Shown: one piece after another, positions 8,908 to 17,038 of the stretch
Layout of the letters: each line of letters opens with the position of its first letter
Position numbering within the stretch: position 1 is the stretch's first letter
Assembly: GCA_016714795.1 (NCBI GenBank)
Contig: JADKCA010000004.1
Location: 310,001-374,000, forward strand
DNA: 64,000 nucleotides
From: Sphingomonadales bacterium
GTDB lineage: Bacteria; Pseudomonadota; Alphaproteobacteria; Sphingomonadales; Sphingomonadaceae
Direction of reading: 5' to 3'
Position numbers and translations under genes: made by a program
The notes under the pieces: model-generated
The model's input: the letters and a program-made list of their open reading frames with translations, nothing else
Told to the model about the DNA's origin: nothing
The model's database searches: none

Positions 8908-9050
8908 TCGGATGATCTCGCGCGGAGGGGCTTGCCTTTTTGGGGATTTCTCCTTAGTGGCCCGCTCTTCCGCGTTACGATAAGCTGACCTGCCTGGCTG
9001 AAAGGGCTGCCACGGCCGGTTTTGATCGTCGCATTTGTGAAAGGACGAAA

Positions 9051-9254
9051 ATGCCCAAACTGAAGACCAAGAGCGGTGTGAAGAAGCGCTTCACGCTCAC
9101 CGCCACCGGCAAGCTGAAGCACGGCGTTGCCGGCAAGCGCCACCGGCTCATCAGCCATAATGGCAAGTATATCCGCCAGAATCGCGGCACTTCCGTGCTG
9201 TCCGCGGCCGACACCCCTGCGGTGAAGGCGTGGATGCCTTACGGCCTCAAGTAA
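9051..9254 (+). CDS. rpmI: 50S ribosomal protein L35
   Basis: A 67-residue, very basic protein with the L35 signature MPKLKTKSGVKKRF at the N-terminus and KRHRLISHNGK in the middle. L35 is a small protein of the large ribosomal subunit. The length is standard. The start follows AAAGGACGAAA. It is followed after 13 bases by rplT, the usual rpmI-rplT pair. The 143 bases before it hold no gene and no clear hairpin. Confidence 0.97.
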   Translation: MPKLKTKSGVKKRFTLTATGKLKHGVAGKRHRLISHNGKYIRQNRGTSVLSAADTPAVKAWMPYGLK

Positions 9255-9267
9255 GGAGCACTGAAGA

Positions 9268-9633
9268 ATGTCTCGCATCAAACGGGGTGTTACCACCCAC
9301 GCGCGCCACAAGCGCATTCTGGACAAGGCGAAGGGCTATTATGGCCGTCGCAAGAACACGATTCGCATCGCGCTTCAGGCCGTCGAAAAGGCTGGCCAAT
9401 ACGCGTATCGCGATCGCAAGGCGAAGAAGCGCAGCTTCCGCGCATTGTGGATTCAGCGTATCAACGCTGCCGTTCGCGTCGAAGGCCTGACCTATGGCCA
9501 GTTCATGCACGGCTGCAAGCTGGCCGGTGTCGAACTGGATCGCAAGATTCTCGCCGATCTGGCGATGAACGAGGCCGGTGCGTTTAGCGTCATCGTCGCG
9601 CAGGCGAAGGCGGCTCTGCCTCAGGCAGCGTAA
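9268..9633 (+). CDS. rplT: 50S ribosomal protein L20
   Basis: A 121-residue L20 protein, which binds 23S rRNA and is needed early in large-subunit assembly. Signature segments are MSRIKRGVTTHARHKRIL, GYYGRRKNT and YAYRDRKAKKR. Its start follows AAGGAG. It forms an operon with rpmI and is separated from pheS by a strong hairpin, so pheST may be partly uncoupled from it. Confidence 0.97.
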   Translation: MSRIKRGVTTHARHKRILDKAKGYYGRRKNTIRIALQAVEKAGQYAYRDRKAKKRSFRALWIQRINAAVRVEGLTYGQFMHGCKLAGVELDRKILADLAMNEAGAFSVIVAQAKAALPQAA

Positions 9634-9653
9634 CAGCCAGCTTCGATTTATGC

Positions 9654-9697
9654 GCAAAAGGGCGTGGGCGGCAGTCTTGCCGTTCGCGCCCTTTTGC
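9654..9697 (+). terminator. Hairpin between rplT and pheS (terminator or attenuator)
   Basis: GCAAAAGGGCG at 9654-9664 pairs perfectly with CGCCCTTTTGC at 9687-9697. Inside the loop a second 5-bp stem (CGGCA/TGCCG, 9669-9682) can form. The A-tract before and T-tract after the GC stem look like an intrinsic terminator for rpmI-rplT. It lies 24 bases before the pheS ATG, so it could also act as an attenuator. Confidence 0.6.
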
Positions 9698-9721
9698 TTG
9701 TGGGCAATACGGACAACGACC

Positions 9722-10801
9722 ATGACAGACATCGCCACACTCCAAACCGAAACGCTTGCCGCCGTCACCGGCGCAGACAGCCTTGACGCGCTGGAGGCGG
9801 TCCGCGTGGCTGCGCTTGGCAAACAGGGCAACATATCCGCGCTGTTGAAGACGCTGGGGCAGATGTCTCCCGAAGAGCGGCAGGTGCAGGGGCCAATCAT
9901 CAACGGCCTGCGCGAGAGCCTCACCACCGCCATTGCCGAGAAAAAGGCCGCGCTCGAATCCGCCGCCCTCAACGCCCGGCTTGCCACCGAGCGGCTGGAC
10001 ATGACGCTGCCTGCGCCGGAAGCGCCGCGCGGTTCGGTGCATCCCGTCTCTCAGGTGATGGATGAACTCGCCGAAATCTTTGCGGATATGGGCTTCGCCG
10101 TGGCGGAAGGGCCGGAGATCGAGGACGACTGGACCAATTTCAGCGCGCTCAACATTCCCGAAACCCATCCCGCGCGTGCCATGCACGACACATTCTATTT
10201 CCCGGACACGGATGCGCAGGGCCGCGCCATGTTGCTGCGCACGCACACCTCGCCCGTTCAGATCCGCACCATGACGACGCAAAAGCCGCCGATCCGCATC
10301 ATCGCGCCGGGCCGCGTCTATCGCTCTGATTCAGACGCGACGCACACGCCGATGTTTCACCAGATCGAAGGCCTGGTGATCGACAAGGGCATCCATATGG
10401 GCCATCTCAAATGGACGCTGGAGACGTTCCTCAAGGCCTTTTTCGAGCGCGACGATGTGACGATCCGGATGCGCCCGAGCTATTTCCCCTTCACCGAGCC
10501 GAGCGCCGAAATCGACATTGGGTATACAATGCAGAACGGCAAACGCGTCGTCGGCGGTTCCGATCACTGGATGGAAGTGCTGGGCAGCGGCATGGTCCAC
10601 CGGCGGGTGATCGAAAATTGCGGGCTGGATCCGGACGAATATCAGGGCTTTGCGTTCGGCACCGGCGTCGATCGGCTCGCCATGCTCAAATATGGCATGG
10701 ATGATCTGCGCGCCTTTTTTGATGGCGATCTGCGCTGGCTGAAACATTATGGCTTTGCGGCACTCGATGTGCCCACGCTGAGCGGAGGAGTGGGCGCATG
10801 A
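9722..10801 (+). CDS. pheS: Phenylalanyl-tRNA synthetase alpha subunit
   Basis: The 359-residue catalytic subunit that activates Phe and, with PheT, charges tRNA-Phe. The N-terminal coiled arm (residues 1-100) is followed by the class II core with motif 2 (APGRVYRSDSDATHTPMFHQ) and the C-terminal motif 3 region GTGVDRLAMLKYGMDDLR. The frame is open further upstream (to 9578) through the hairpin, but the ATG at 9722 gives the standard N-terminus. It overlaps pheT by 4 bases. Confidence 0.96.
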   Translation: MTDIATLQTETLAAVTGADSLDALEAVRVAALGKQGNISALLKTLGQMSPEERQVQGPIINGLRESLTTAIAEKKAALESAALNARLATERLDMTLPAPEAPRGSVHPVSQVMDELAEIFADMGFAVAEGPEIEDDWTNFSALNIPETHPARAMHDTFYFPDTDAQGRAMLLRTHTSPVQIRTMTTQKPPIRIIAPGRVYRSDSDATHTPMFHQIEGLVIDKGIHMGHLKWTLETFLKAFFERDDVTIRMRPSYFPFTEPSAEIDIGYTMQNGKRVVGGSDHWMEVLGSGMVHRRVIENCGLDPDEYQGFAFGTGVDRLAMLKYGMDDLRAFFDGDLRWLKHYGFAALDVPTLSGGVGA

Positions 10802-13263
10802 AATTCTCCCTTTCGTGGCTCAAGGAGCATCTGGACACAAACGCGACCGTTCAGGACGTGGCGGACGTCTGCAACCGTATCGGCCTTGAAGTCGAAGGCA
10901 TTGAAAATCCGGCAGAGCGGCTCAAGGGCTTCACTGTTGCCAAGGTGCTGACGGCGGAGCGTCATCCGCAGGCAGACAAGTTGCAGGTGCTGACCGTGGA
11001 TGCCGGAAACGGTCCGTTGCAGGTCGTGTGTGGCGCACCCAATGCGCGCGCGGGGCTGGTGGGCGTGTTCGGCGTCGAGGGCGCGGTCGTGCCGGCCAAT
11101 GGGATGGTGCTGAAGAAGGCCGCCATTCGCGGCGTCGAATCGAACGGCATGATGTGCTCCACGCGCGAACTGGAGCTGGGTGATGACCATGACGGCATCA
11201 TCGAACTGCCGGCCGATGCGCCGGTTGGAACCGCATTCAGCGACTATGCCGCGCTCAACGATCCAGTGATCGAGGTTGCCATCACCCCCAACCGTCAGGA
11301 TTGCATGGGCGTGCGCGGCATTGCGCGTGATCTGGCCGCTGCCGGGCTGGGGACGCTCAAGCCGCTGGCCGAGGTCTACCGCATGGAGGGCGCTCTCCCT
11401 CTCCCCTTCAGGGGAGAGGGCCGGGGAGAGGGGCCGACTGTCTCACACTCCCCCTCTCCTAACCTCTCCCCTGAAGGGGAGAGGGACTTGCTGGCCGCAC
11501 CCGATGTCCGCACCGATGACGCGGAAGGCTGCCCGGCCTTCTATGCGCAGGCCGTGTCCGGCGTCACCAATGGCGAAGCGCCTGCGTGGATGACCGACAA
11601 GCTCAAGGCAGTCGGCCAGAAGCCGATTTCCGCGCTGGTGGACATCACCAATTTCGTCTCGCTCGATCTGGGGCGGCCGCTGCATGTCTATGATCGCGCC
11701 AAGCTTTCGGGCGCACTTATCGCCCGCAAGGCCGTGAGCGGCGAGCAGGTGGTGGCGCTCAACGGCAAGACCTATACGCTCGACACGGGCATGACCGTGA
11801 TCGCGGATGAACGCGAAGTGCATGATATTGCGGGCATCATGGGCGGCGAGCATTCGGGCTGTTCGGCGGACACGACCGACGTCCTCATCGAATGCGCCTA
11901 TTTCGATCCGGAGCATATCGCGCGCACCGGCCAGAAGCTGATGCTGACCAGCGATGCCCGCCAGCGTTTTGAACGCGGTGTCGATCCGGCGTTCCTCGAA
12001 GACGGTCTGGCCATCGCGACAGGGCTGGTGATGCAGCATTGCGGAGGCACGCCAAGCGCCATCACGCGCGCGGGCACACCGCCGACCGATCCGCGCACGC
12101 TCCGTTATGATACGGGGCTCTGTTTGAAGCTGGGTGGCATTGAGGTGCCCGCCGATCAGCAGCAGGCTGTTCTGGAGTCGCTTGGCTTTGCCGTTTCGGC
12201 GGACTGGACGGTCACCATCCCGACATGGCGGCGTGATATTGATGGCCCCGCCGATCTGGTGGAGGAAGTCGTCCGCATGGTCGGGCTGGACAATGTGCCC
12301 TCCACCCCGCTGCCCCGCGCCGATGGCGTGGCGAGACCCACAGCAACGCCGGGACAGATGATCGAGCGCAAGATGCGGCGAACGGCCGCCGCGCGCGGTC
12401 TCAATGAAGCCATCAACTGGTCCTTTCTGCCTGAAAAGGAAGCTGCGCTTTTTGGTGGTGGCGCATGGACGCTCGCCAACCCGATCAGCGAGGACATGAA
12501 GGTCATGCGGCCTTCGCTGCTCCCCGGCCTGCTCTCGGCTGCGGCCCGCAATCAGGCGCGCGGGGCGGATTCGGTTCGTCTGTTCGAACTGGGCCGTCGC
12601 TATCTGGCGGACAAGGAGCATCCGACCGTCGGGCTCGTGCTGGCGGGGGACAAGGCCGCGCGCGGCTGGGCGTACGGCAAGGCGGCGAAGTTCGACGCTT
12701 ATGATGCCAAGGCTGAAGTCATCGCGCTGCTCGCGGCGGCGGGCGCGCCGGTGGACAATTTGCAGGTTATGGGAGAAGCCGGAGATCATTATCACCCCGG
12801 CCAGTCCGCCACACTGCGGCTTGGGCCGAAAACGGTGCTGGCAGCGTTCGGCGCGCTGCACCCCGCCACAGCCAAGGCGTTCGATCTGGATGGCCCGGTG
12901 ATGGCCGCGGAGATTTTCCTTGATGCCATTCCCGCCAAGCGCGGCGGAACCGGCTTCATGCGCCCAGCCTACACCCCGCCCCCGCTTCAGGCGGTCACGC
13001 GCGATTTCGCTTTTCTTGTGCCGGAGAGTGTTGCCGCTGGTGATCTGGTGCGCACGATCAAGGGCGCGGACAAGGCCAATATCGTCGCCGCCCGCCTGTT
13101 TGATCGCTTTGCCGGGCCGGGCGTACCGGAAGGGCAGGTGAGCCTTGCCGTTGAAGTGACGCTCCAGCCGGTCGAGAAAAGCTATGGCGAGGCCGATCTG
13201 AAGGCGATGGCCGACAAGGTGGTGGCCGCTGCGACCAAGCTGGGGGCGGTGCTGCGCGGGTAG
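10798..13263 (+). CDS. pheT: Phenylalanyl-tRNA synthetase beta subunit, with in-frame repeat insertion
   Basis: The 821-residue beta subunit of PheRS. In order it has an N-terminal OB-fold tRNA-binding domain (about 39-150, HPQADKLQVLTVDAG), the B3/B4 editing domain, the B5 domain, the catalytic-like core and a C-terminal FDX-ACB anticodon domain (YTPPPLQAVTRDFAF). Residues of about 200-231 (PLPFRGEGRGEG through SPEGERDL) are encoded by a palindromic repeat and are foreign to the family. They fall at the edge of B3/B4, keep the frame, and make the protein slightly long. The gene forms an operon with pheS. Confidence 0.95.
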   Translation: MKFSLSWLKEHLDTNATVQDVADVCNRIGLEVEGIENPAERLKGFTVAKVLTAERHPQADKLQVLTVDAGNGPLQVVCGAPNARAGLVGVFGVEGAVVPANGMVLKKAAIRGVESNGMMCSTRELELGDDHDGIIELPADAPVGTAFSDYAALNDPVIEVAITPNRQDCMGVRGIARDLAAAGLGTLKPLAEVYRMEGALPLPFRGEGRGEGPTVSHSPSPNLSPEGERDLLAAPDVRTDDAEGCPAFYAQAVSGVTNGEAPAWMTDKLKAVGQKPISALVDITNFVSLDLGRPLHVYDRAKLSGALIARKAVSGEQVVALNGKTYTLDTGMTVIADEREVHDIAGIMGGEHSGCSADTTDVLIECAYFDPEHIARTGQKLMLTSDARQRFERGVDPAFLEDGLAIATGLVMQHCGGTPSAITRAGTPPTDPRTLRYDTGLCLKLGGIEVPADQQQAVLESLGFAVSADWTVTIPTWRRDIDGPADLVEEVVRMVGLDNVPSTPLPRADGVARPTATPGQMIERKMRRTAAARGLNEAINWSFLPEKEAALFGGGAWTLANPISEDMKVMRPSLLPGLLSAAARNQARGADSVRLFELGRRYLADKEHPTVGLVLAGDKAARGWAYGKAAKFDAYDAKAEVIALLAAAGAPVDNLQVMGEAGDHYHPGQSATLRLGPKTVLAAFGALHPATAKAFDLDGPVMAAEIFLDAIPAKRGGTGFMRPAYTPPPLQAVTRDFAFLVPESVAAGDLVRTIKGADKANIVAARLFDRFAGPGVPEGQVSLAVEVTLQPVEKSYGEADLKAMADKVVAAATKLGAVLRG
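11394..11488. repeat. Palindromic repeat element inserted in frame within pheT
   Basis: A 24-base arm at 11396-11419 has its exact reverse complement at 11463-11486. Inside these, a second pair of imperfect GGGGAGAGGGG-type arms adds to the fold. The element is read through in frame as Gly/Glu/Pro/Ser-rich sequence. It is of the same general type as the dispersed palindromic elements of Rickettsia and other Proteobacteria that can sit inside genes. Similar C-rich/G-rich palindromes occur at 34511 and 61365. Confidence 0.85.
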
Positions 13264-13343
13264 GGTCCGGAGCCGTGTGGCGTCCTGGACCCGGTTCTTG
13301 ACCAAGCGGGTCGTGCGCTTCGGCAGTGGCGACATGAACAGGC

Positions 13344-13372
13344 TTGTCGTTGTGAACGAACTGGTTCATACA
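13344..13372 (+). promoter_or_regulatory. Promoter-like sequence of the dehydratase gene, possibly leaderless
   Basis: TTGTCG at 13344-13349 and CATACA at 13367-13372 are spaced by 17 bases. The predicted transcript start falls at about 13379-13380, right at the ATG. No Shine-Dalgarno sequence is seen before that ATG, which fits a leaderless message. Confidence 0.35.
13353..13368. promoter_or_regulatory. Operator-like motif, site 1 of 3 (quinate island)
   Basis: The sequence TGAACGAACTGGTTCA is a palindrome (TGAAC/GTTCA) located between the -35 and -10 of the putative quiC promoter. It matches the motif at 16003-16018 and the reverse complement of 19901-19916. All three precede genes of the same island that also encodes a TetR protein. 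Confidence 0.55.
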
Positions 13373-13379
13373 TGCGTGT

Positions 13380-15251
13380 ATGAAAAGCTCGATCGCAACC
13401 GTTTCGATCAGTGGAACGCTGGAAACCAAACTGCGCGCCGTTGCGGATGCGGGCTTTGGCGGCGTTGAAATCTTCGAGAATGACCTGCTTTCCTTTCCGG
13501 GAAGCCCGCGCGACGTGGGGCAAGTGGTGCGCGATCTGGGTCTCCAATGCACGCTGTTCCAGCCGTTTCGCGATCTGGAAGGGATGCCGGACGGCCTGCG
13601 CCAGCGCGCGTTCGACCGGATGGAGCGCAAATTTGACGTGATGGCGGAACTCGGCACCGATCTGGTGCTGCTCTGCTCCAACTGCTCGCCGCAAGCGCTG
13701 GATGACCGCGCGCGGATGCTGGATGATCTCCACGAACTGGGGGAGCGCGCGGCCAAACGCCAGATGCGCATCGGCTATGAAGCGCTGGCCTGGGGCCGCC
13801 ATATCCATGATCATCGCGATGCCTGGGCGCTGGTGCGCGATGTTGATCATCCGAATATCGGGCTGATCCTCGATAGCTTCCACTCGCTCAGCCGCCGCGT
13901 GCCCTCTACCTCGATCGGTGACATCAAAGCTGAGAAGCTGTTCTTCGTCCAAGTCGCGGACGCGCCATTGCTCGACATGGACTATCTCAGCTGGAGCCGC
14001 CATTTCCGCTGCATGCCGGGACAGGGTGATTTCGCGCTGGCAGAGTGGGCGGAGGCGATCCACCGCATCGGCTATGAAGGCTGGTGGAGCCTTGAGATCT
14101 TCAATGATCGCTTCCGCGCCGGTTCTGCCTCGGGCGTGGCGGTGGACGGATATCGTTCGCTCCAGCTGATGCATGATCAGGTGGCGCGCCGTCCGCGCGC
14201 GCCGATTGCACCTGCCATGCCTGCGCCGGTGGCGGTCTCCGGGGTGGCCTTTATCGAATTTGCTGCCAGTCATGATGAAGCGGCGGCACTGGGGGCCATG
14301 CTCCATGCGCTGGGATTCACACCTGCCGCGCGCCATCGCCGCAAGGATGTGACGCGCTGGACGCAGGGTGACATCTCTCTTGTGATCAATAGCGAGCCGG
14401 AAGGCTTTGCGAGCAGTTTCGACCTTGTTCATGGCGCGTCCGTTTGCGCCATCGGGCTGCGCGTGACCGATGTTGCGGGTGCATTGGCGCGAGCGGAGGC
14501 GCTGGGCATCCAGCGGTTCGAACAGGCGGTCGGCCCCGATGAGCTGCCCTTGCCGGGTGTGCGTGGTGTCGGCGGCAGCCTGATCCACTTCATCGCGGAT
14601 GGCAGCGAAGCCGATCTGTGGGCGCAGGAGTTTCCCGAAGTTTTGACGCCAGAGCCAGCCGCGTCGCTGGGCCTCACCCGTGTTGATCATATCGCGCAGA
14701 CCATGCAATATGAGGAGTTCCTCACCTGGCTGCTCTATTATGTCGCTCTGTTCGATGTGGCGAAGACGCCGCAACTTGAAATTGCCGACACGCTGGGCCT
14801 GATCCAGAGCCAGGCGGTGGAATCACCGGACAAGAGCCTGAGACTGACGCTCAACGGCTCGCAGGCCGCACAGACGCTTTCGGCGCGCTTCATCCAGAAT
14901 TATATGGGGGCAGGCGTCCAGCATATCGCCTTTGAAACGGCGGATGTGTTTGCCGCCGCCGAAGCGGCTCAGGTCAACGGGCTGGCGGTGCTCGCGATCT
15001 CGCGCAACTATTATGACGATCTGGAAGCGCGCTACGGCCTTGATCCCGATCTGGTCGAGCGGATGGCAGCGCTCAACATCCTCTATGATCGCGATGGAGA
15101 GGCCGAATATTTCCAGTTCTACAGCCGTGCCTTTGCCAAGCGTGTCTTTTTCGAAGTGGTGGAGCGGCGCGGATACGGGGCTTATGGTGCCACCAACGCC
15201 GTGATCCGGCTGGCCGCGCAGGCCCGGTTCAGGGATGATCGCGCCGATTGA
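13380..15251 (+). CDS. quiC: 3-dehydroshikimate dehydratase, two-domain QuiC type
   Basis: A 623-residue fusion of a sugar-phosphate isomerase/epimerase-like TIM barrel (about 1-270) and a 4-hydroxyphenylpyruvate dioxygenase-like vicinal-oxygen-chelate half (about 285-615). This is the known layout of bacterial QuiC, which turns 3-dehydroshikimate into protocatechuate. Barrel metal ligands are likely Glu in GYEALAWG, Asp in LILDSFHS and Glu in SLEIFND. The second half keeps the His-His-Glu pattern of the dioxygenase (VDHIAQTM, QHIAFETA, EYFQFYSR), though its reaction in QuiC is not clear. It opens a run of co-oriented genes for quinate-type catabolism. The ATG at 13380 has no Shine-Dalgarno, so translation may be leaderless. 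Confidence 0.87.
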   Translation: MKSSIATVSISGTLETKLRAVADAGFGGVEIFENDLLSFPGSPRDVGQVVRDLGLQCTLFQPFRDLEGMPDGLRQRAFDRMERKFDVMAELGTDLVLLCSNCSPQALDDRARMLDDLHELGERAAKRQMRIGYEALAWGRHIHDHRDAWALVRDVDHPNIGLILDSFHSLSRRVPSTSIGDIKAEKLFFVQVADAPLLDMDYLSWSRHFRCMPGQGDFALAEWAEAIHRIGYEGWWSLEIFNDRFRAGSASGVAVDGYRSLQLMHDQVARRPRAPIAPAMPAPVAVSGVAFIEFAASHDEAAALGAMLHALGFTPAARHRRKDVTRWTQGDISLVINSEPEGFASSFDLVHGASVCAIGLRVTDVAGALARAEALGIQRFEQAVGPDELPLPGVRGVGGSLIHFIADGSEADLWAQEFPEVLTPEPAASLGLTRVDHIAQTMQYEEFLTWLLYYVALFDVAKTPQLEIADTLGLIQSQAVESPDKSLRLTLNGSQAAQTLSARFIQNYMGAGVQHIAFETADVFAAAEAAQVNGLAVLAISRNYYDDLEARYGLDPDLVERMAALNILYDRDGEAEYFQFYSRAFAKRVFFEVVERRGYGAYGATNAVIRLAAQARFRDDRAD

Positions 15252-15266
15252 ATCCCGCCGCGTGCA

Positions 15267-15291
15267 GCGTTACACCATTTTTGTGCAACGC
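15267..15291. promoter_or_regulatory. Inverted repeat before the TetR gene
   Basis: GCGTTACAC at 15267-15275 and GTGCAACGC at 15283-15291 form a 9-bp inverted repeat with one mismatch and a 7-base spacer. It lies between quiC and the TetR gene start. It may be an autoregulatory operator or part of a weak quiC terminator. It does not resemble the 16-bp motif shared by the other island genes. Confidence 0.35.
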
Positions 15292-15325
15292 CCGTTGCCC
15301 CATCTGCCAGAACAGGAGTCTTTCC

Positions 15326-15967
15326 TTGGCCAAAGCCCGCACCGCCGCCGAAACCCGGCCCAATGATCCGGATGAAACCCGCAGCAACATATTGGAAGTG
15401 GCGGCGCGCGAATTTGCGGACAAGGGGCTCGCCGGTGCCCGCATCGACGAGATTGCGGAAAAGACCAACTCGTCCAAGCGGATGATCTATTATTATTTCG
15501 GCGGGAAGGATGAACTGTATCGCGCGGTTCTGGAACGCTCTTACAGCAGCATCCGCGCACGCGAGGCAGAGGCCGATTTCGAATCTCTGCCCGCCGATCA
15601 GGCGCTGCGGGCGCAGATCGAACACAGCTTTGATTATCATGTCCAGCACCCGGAATTCGTGCGGCTGGTGATGAACGAGAATATTCATCATGGCGTGCAT
15701 ATCGGCCATATCGAAGGGCTGAAGGAGCGGAACCGCAGCGTCATCGCTTCTTTGAAGGCGATTATCGACAAGGGCGTGGCCGCCGGGCAGTTCCGCCCGG
15801 TTGATCCGGTGGAACTGCACATGTCGATCAGCGCGCTCTGCTTCTACAATGTTTCCAATCGCTACACTTTTGCCAGCAATTTCGGCGTGGATATGGGCGC
15901 GTCCGAAACGCAGGTCCGGCGGCGTGCGCAGGTGGTGGACATCATCCTGGCGTGGGTGATGATCTGA
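15326..15967 (+). CDS. TetR-family regulator of the quinate island
   Basis: A 213-residue TetR protein. The helix-turn-helix region is ILEVAAREFADKGLAGAR followed by IDEIAEKTNSSKRMIYYYF. The rest is a helical ligand-binding domain. The start is a TTG at 15326, chosen because AGGAG lies at 15314-15318, 7 bases upstream; the longer open frame to 15248 lacks a binding site. It sits between the dehydratase and esterase genes, so it is the natural candidate for reading the shared motif at 13353, 16003 and 19901. The inducer could be an intermediate such as dehydroshikimate or protocatechuate, which is inference. Confidence 0.82.
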   Translation: MAKARTAAETRPNDPDETRSNILEVAAREFADKGLAGARIDEIAEKTNSSKRMIYYYFGGKDELYRAVLERSYSSIRAREAEADFESLPADQALRAQIEHSFDYHVQHPEFVRLVMNENIHHGVHIGHIEGLKERNRSVIASLKAIIDKGVAAGQFRPVDPVELHMSISALCFYNVSNRYTFASNFGVDMGASETQVRRRAQVVDIILAWVMI

Positions 15968-15973
15968 TCCGGA

Positions 15974-16003
15974 TTGACGCGGCGGTCGGTTCGCGCTCAT
16001 AAT
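15974..16003 (+). promoter_or_regulatory. Sigma70-like promoter of the first esterase gene
   Basis: TTGACG at 15974-15979 and CATAAT at 15998-16003 are 18 bases apart. The ATG at 16037 follows AGGAG at 16025. The operator-like motif begins on the last base of the -10 box. Confidence 0.5.
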
Positions 16004-16018
16004 GTACGAAACGGTTAG
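16003..16018. promoter_or_regulatory. Operator-like motif, site 2 of 3 (quinate island)
   Basis: TGTACGAAACGGTTAG matches site 1 (TGAACGAACTGGTTCA) at 11 of 16 positions and lies directly downstream of a good -10 box, where a bound repressor would block the polymerase. It is the weakest of the three sites as a palindrome. Confidence 0.45.
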
Positions 16019-16036
16019 CATAATAGGAGAGTCGGG

Positions 16037-17038
16037 ATGAATCGCTTTCGGGCCGCATGGGTTTTTGCGCTGATTGCCTTGGGGGTTGCCCCGGCTGGCG
16101 TTGCAGCGAAGGACCGCGATTTCGCCACCGCCGCACAGCCCGCTTTGACCGATCTCTATCCGGATCGTGTTTCCAAATGGCCCGGCGGCGTGACCAGCCT
16201 GGCAGATGTGACCTATTCCACGCTGCCCGGCTTCCGCCCGATGGCGGTGGATATTTACATGCCGCCGAAAAGGGGCGGGCCTAAGCCGCTGATCCTCTAC
16301 ATTCATGGCGGTGGCTGGGTGGGCGGCCATACCCGCCATTCGGGCGCGCTGGCCAACTTCCCGGCAGTGCTTGCCAAGCTCGCATCCGAAGGCTTTGTGG
16401 TCGCCAGTCTTGAATATCGGCTGTCCGGCGAGGCGCCGTTCCCGGCGCAATTGCAGGATGCGCGCGCCGCGCTGCGCTTTTTGAAGGGCAATGCGGGCCG
16501 TTACGGCATCGATACCAGCCGCACCGGCATCTGGGGTGGCTCCGCGGGCGGACATCTGACCGCACTCACCGCCTATAGCTGCGGCGACACCTCGTTCGAC
16601 GCTGCGTCGGCTCCGGCGGGCAGCGAATGCGCGCAGGCCGTTGTCACATGGTATGGCGTGTTTGATTTCGGCCCGATGCTCAAGCGCGCGGCGGCCAATC
16701 CGTCACCCAACGCCCCCGAAAACATGCTGCTGCGCTGCAAGCCTGACCAGTGCGATCCCGCACTGGTCGCGCGCGTCAGCCCGGTGACTTTCATCGACGC
16801 GAAAGACCCGCCGACTTTGCTCATCCATGGCGATGAGGACAAGGTGGTCGAGGTCGCGCAATCGCACATCGGTGAAGCAAGGCTGAAGGCGGCAGGCGTG
16901 CCGGTGGAGGCGATTTACATCCCCGGCGTCGATCACAGCTTCATCGGCAAGACACCCGCAGACACCCGCGCGGCCACGCTCAAGGCAACCAACGCCACGT
17001 TCGATTTCTTCCACAAGATTTTGAAGGCGGGGCAATGA
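16037..17038 (+). CDS. Exported alpha/beta-hydrolase esterase
   Basis: A 333-residue alpha/beta hydrolase with a signal peptide (about 1-24, ending GVAAK). The oxyanion-hole motif HGGGW and the nucleophile elbow GGSAGG identify the BD-FAE / hormone-sensitive-lipase-like group. The acid and His are likely in HGDEDKVVE and GVDHSF near the C-terminus. Members cleave carboxylic esters, including plant phenolic esters. In this island it could cut quinate or shikimate esters in the periplasm. It overlaps the following esterase gene by 4 bases. Confidence 0.82.
   Translation: MNRFRAAWVFALIALGVAPAGVAAKDRDFATAAQPALTDLYPDRVSKWPGGVTSLADVTYSTLPGFRPMAVDIYMPPKRGGPKPLILYIHGGGWVGGHTRHSGALANFPAVLAKLASEGFVVASLEYRLSGEAPFPAQLQDARAALRFLKGNAGRYGIDTSRTGIWGGSAGGHLTALTAYSCGDTSFDAASAPAGSECAQAVVTWYGVFDFGPMLKRAAANPSPNAPENMLLRCKPDQCDPALVARVSPVTFIDAKDPPTLLIHGDEDKVVEVAQSHIGEARLKAAGVPVEAIYIPGVDHSFIGKTPADTRAATLKATNATFDFFHKILKAGQ

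Noticed and set aside
8908..9050. A promoter or L20-type leader before rpmI
   Set aside because: TTGCCT near 8931 has no convincing -10 partner, and no stable leader fold was apparent.
13263..13292. Terminator hairpin after pheT
   Set aside because: GGGTCC/GGACCC can pair, but the stem is short, with a bulge and no T run, so support is weak.
11443..13335. A 630-codon open frame on the minus strand
   Set aside because: It is opposite pheT, whose reading frame is certain.
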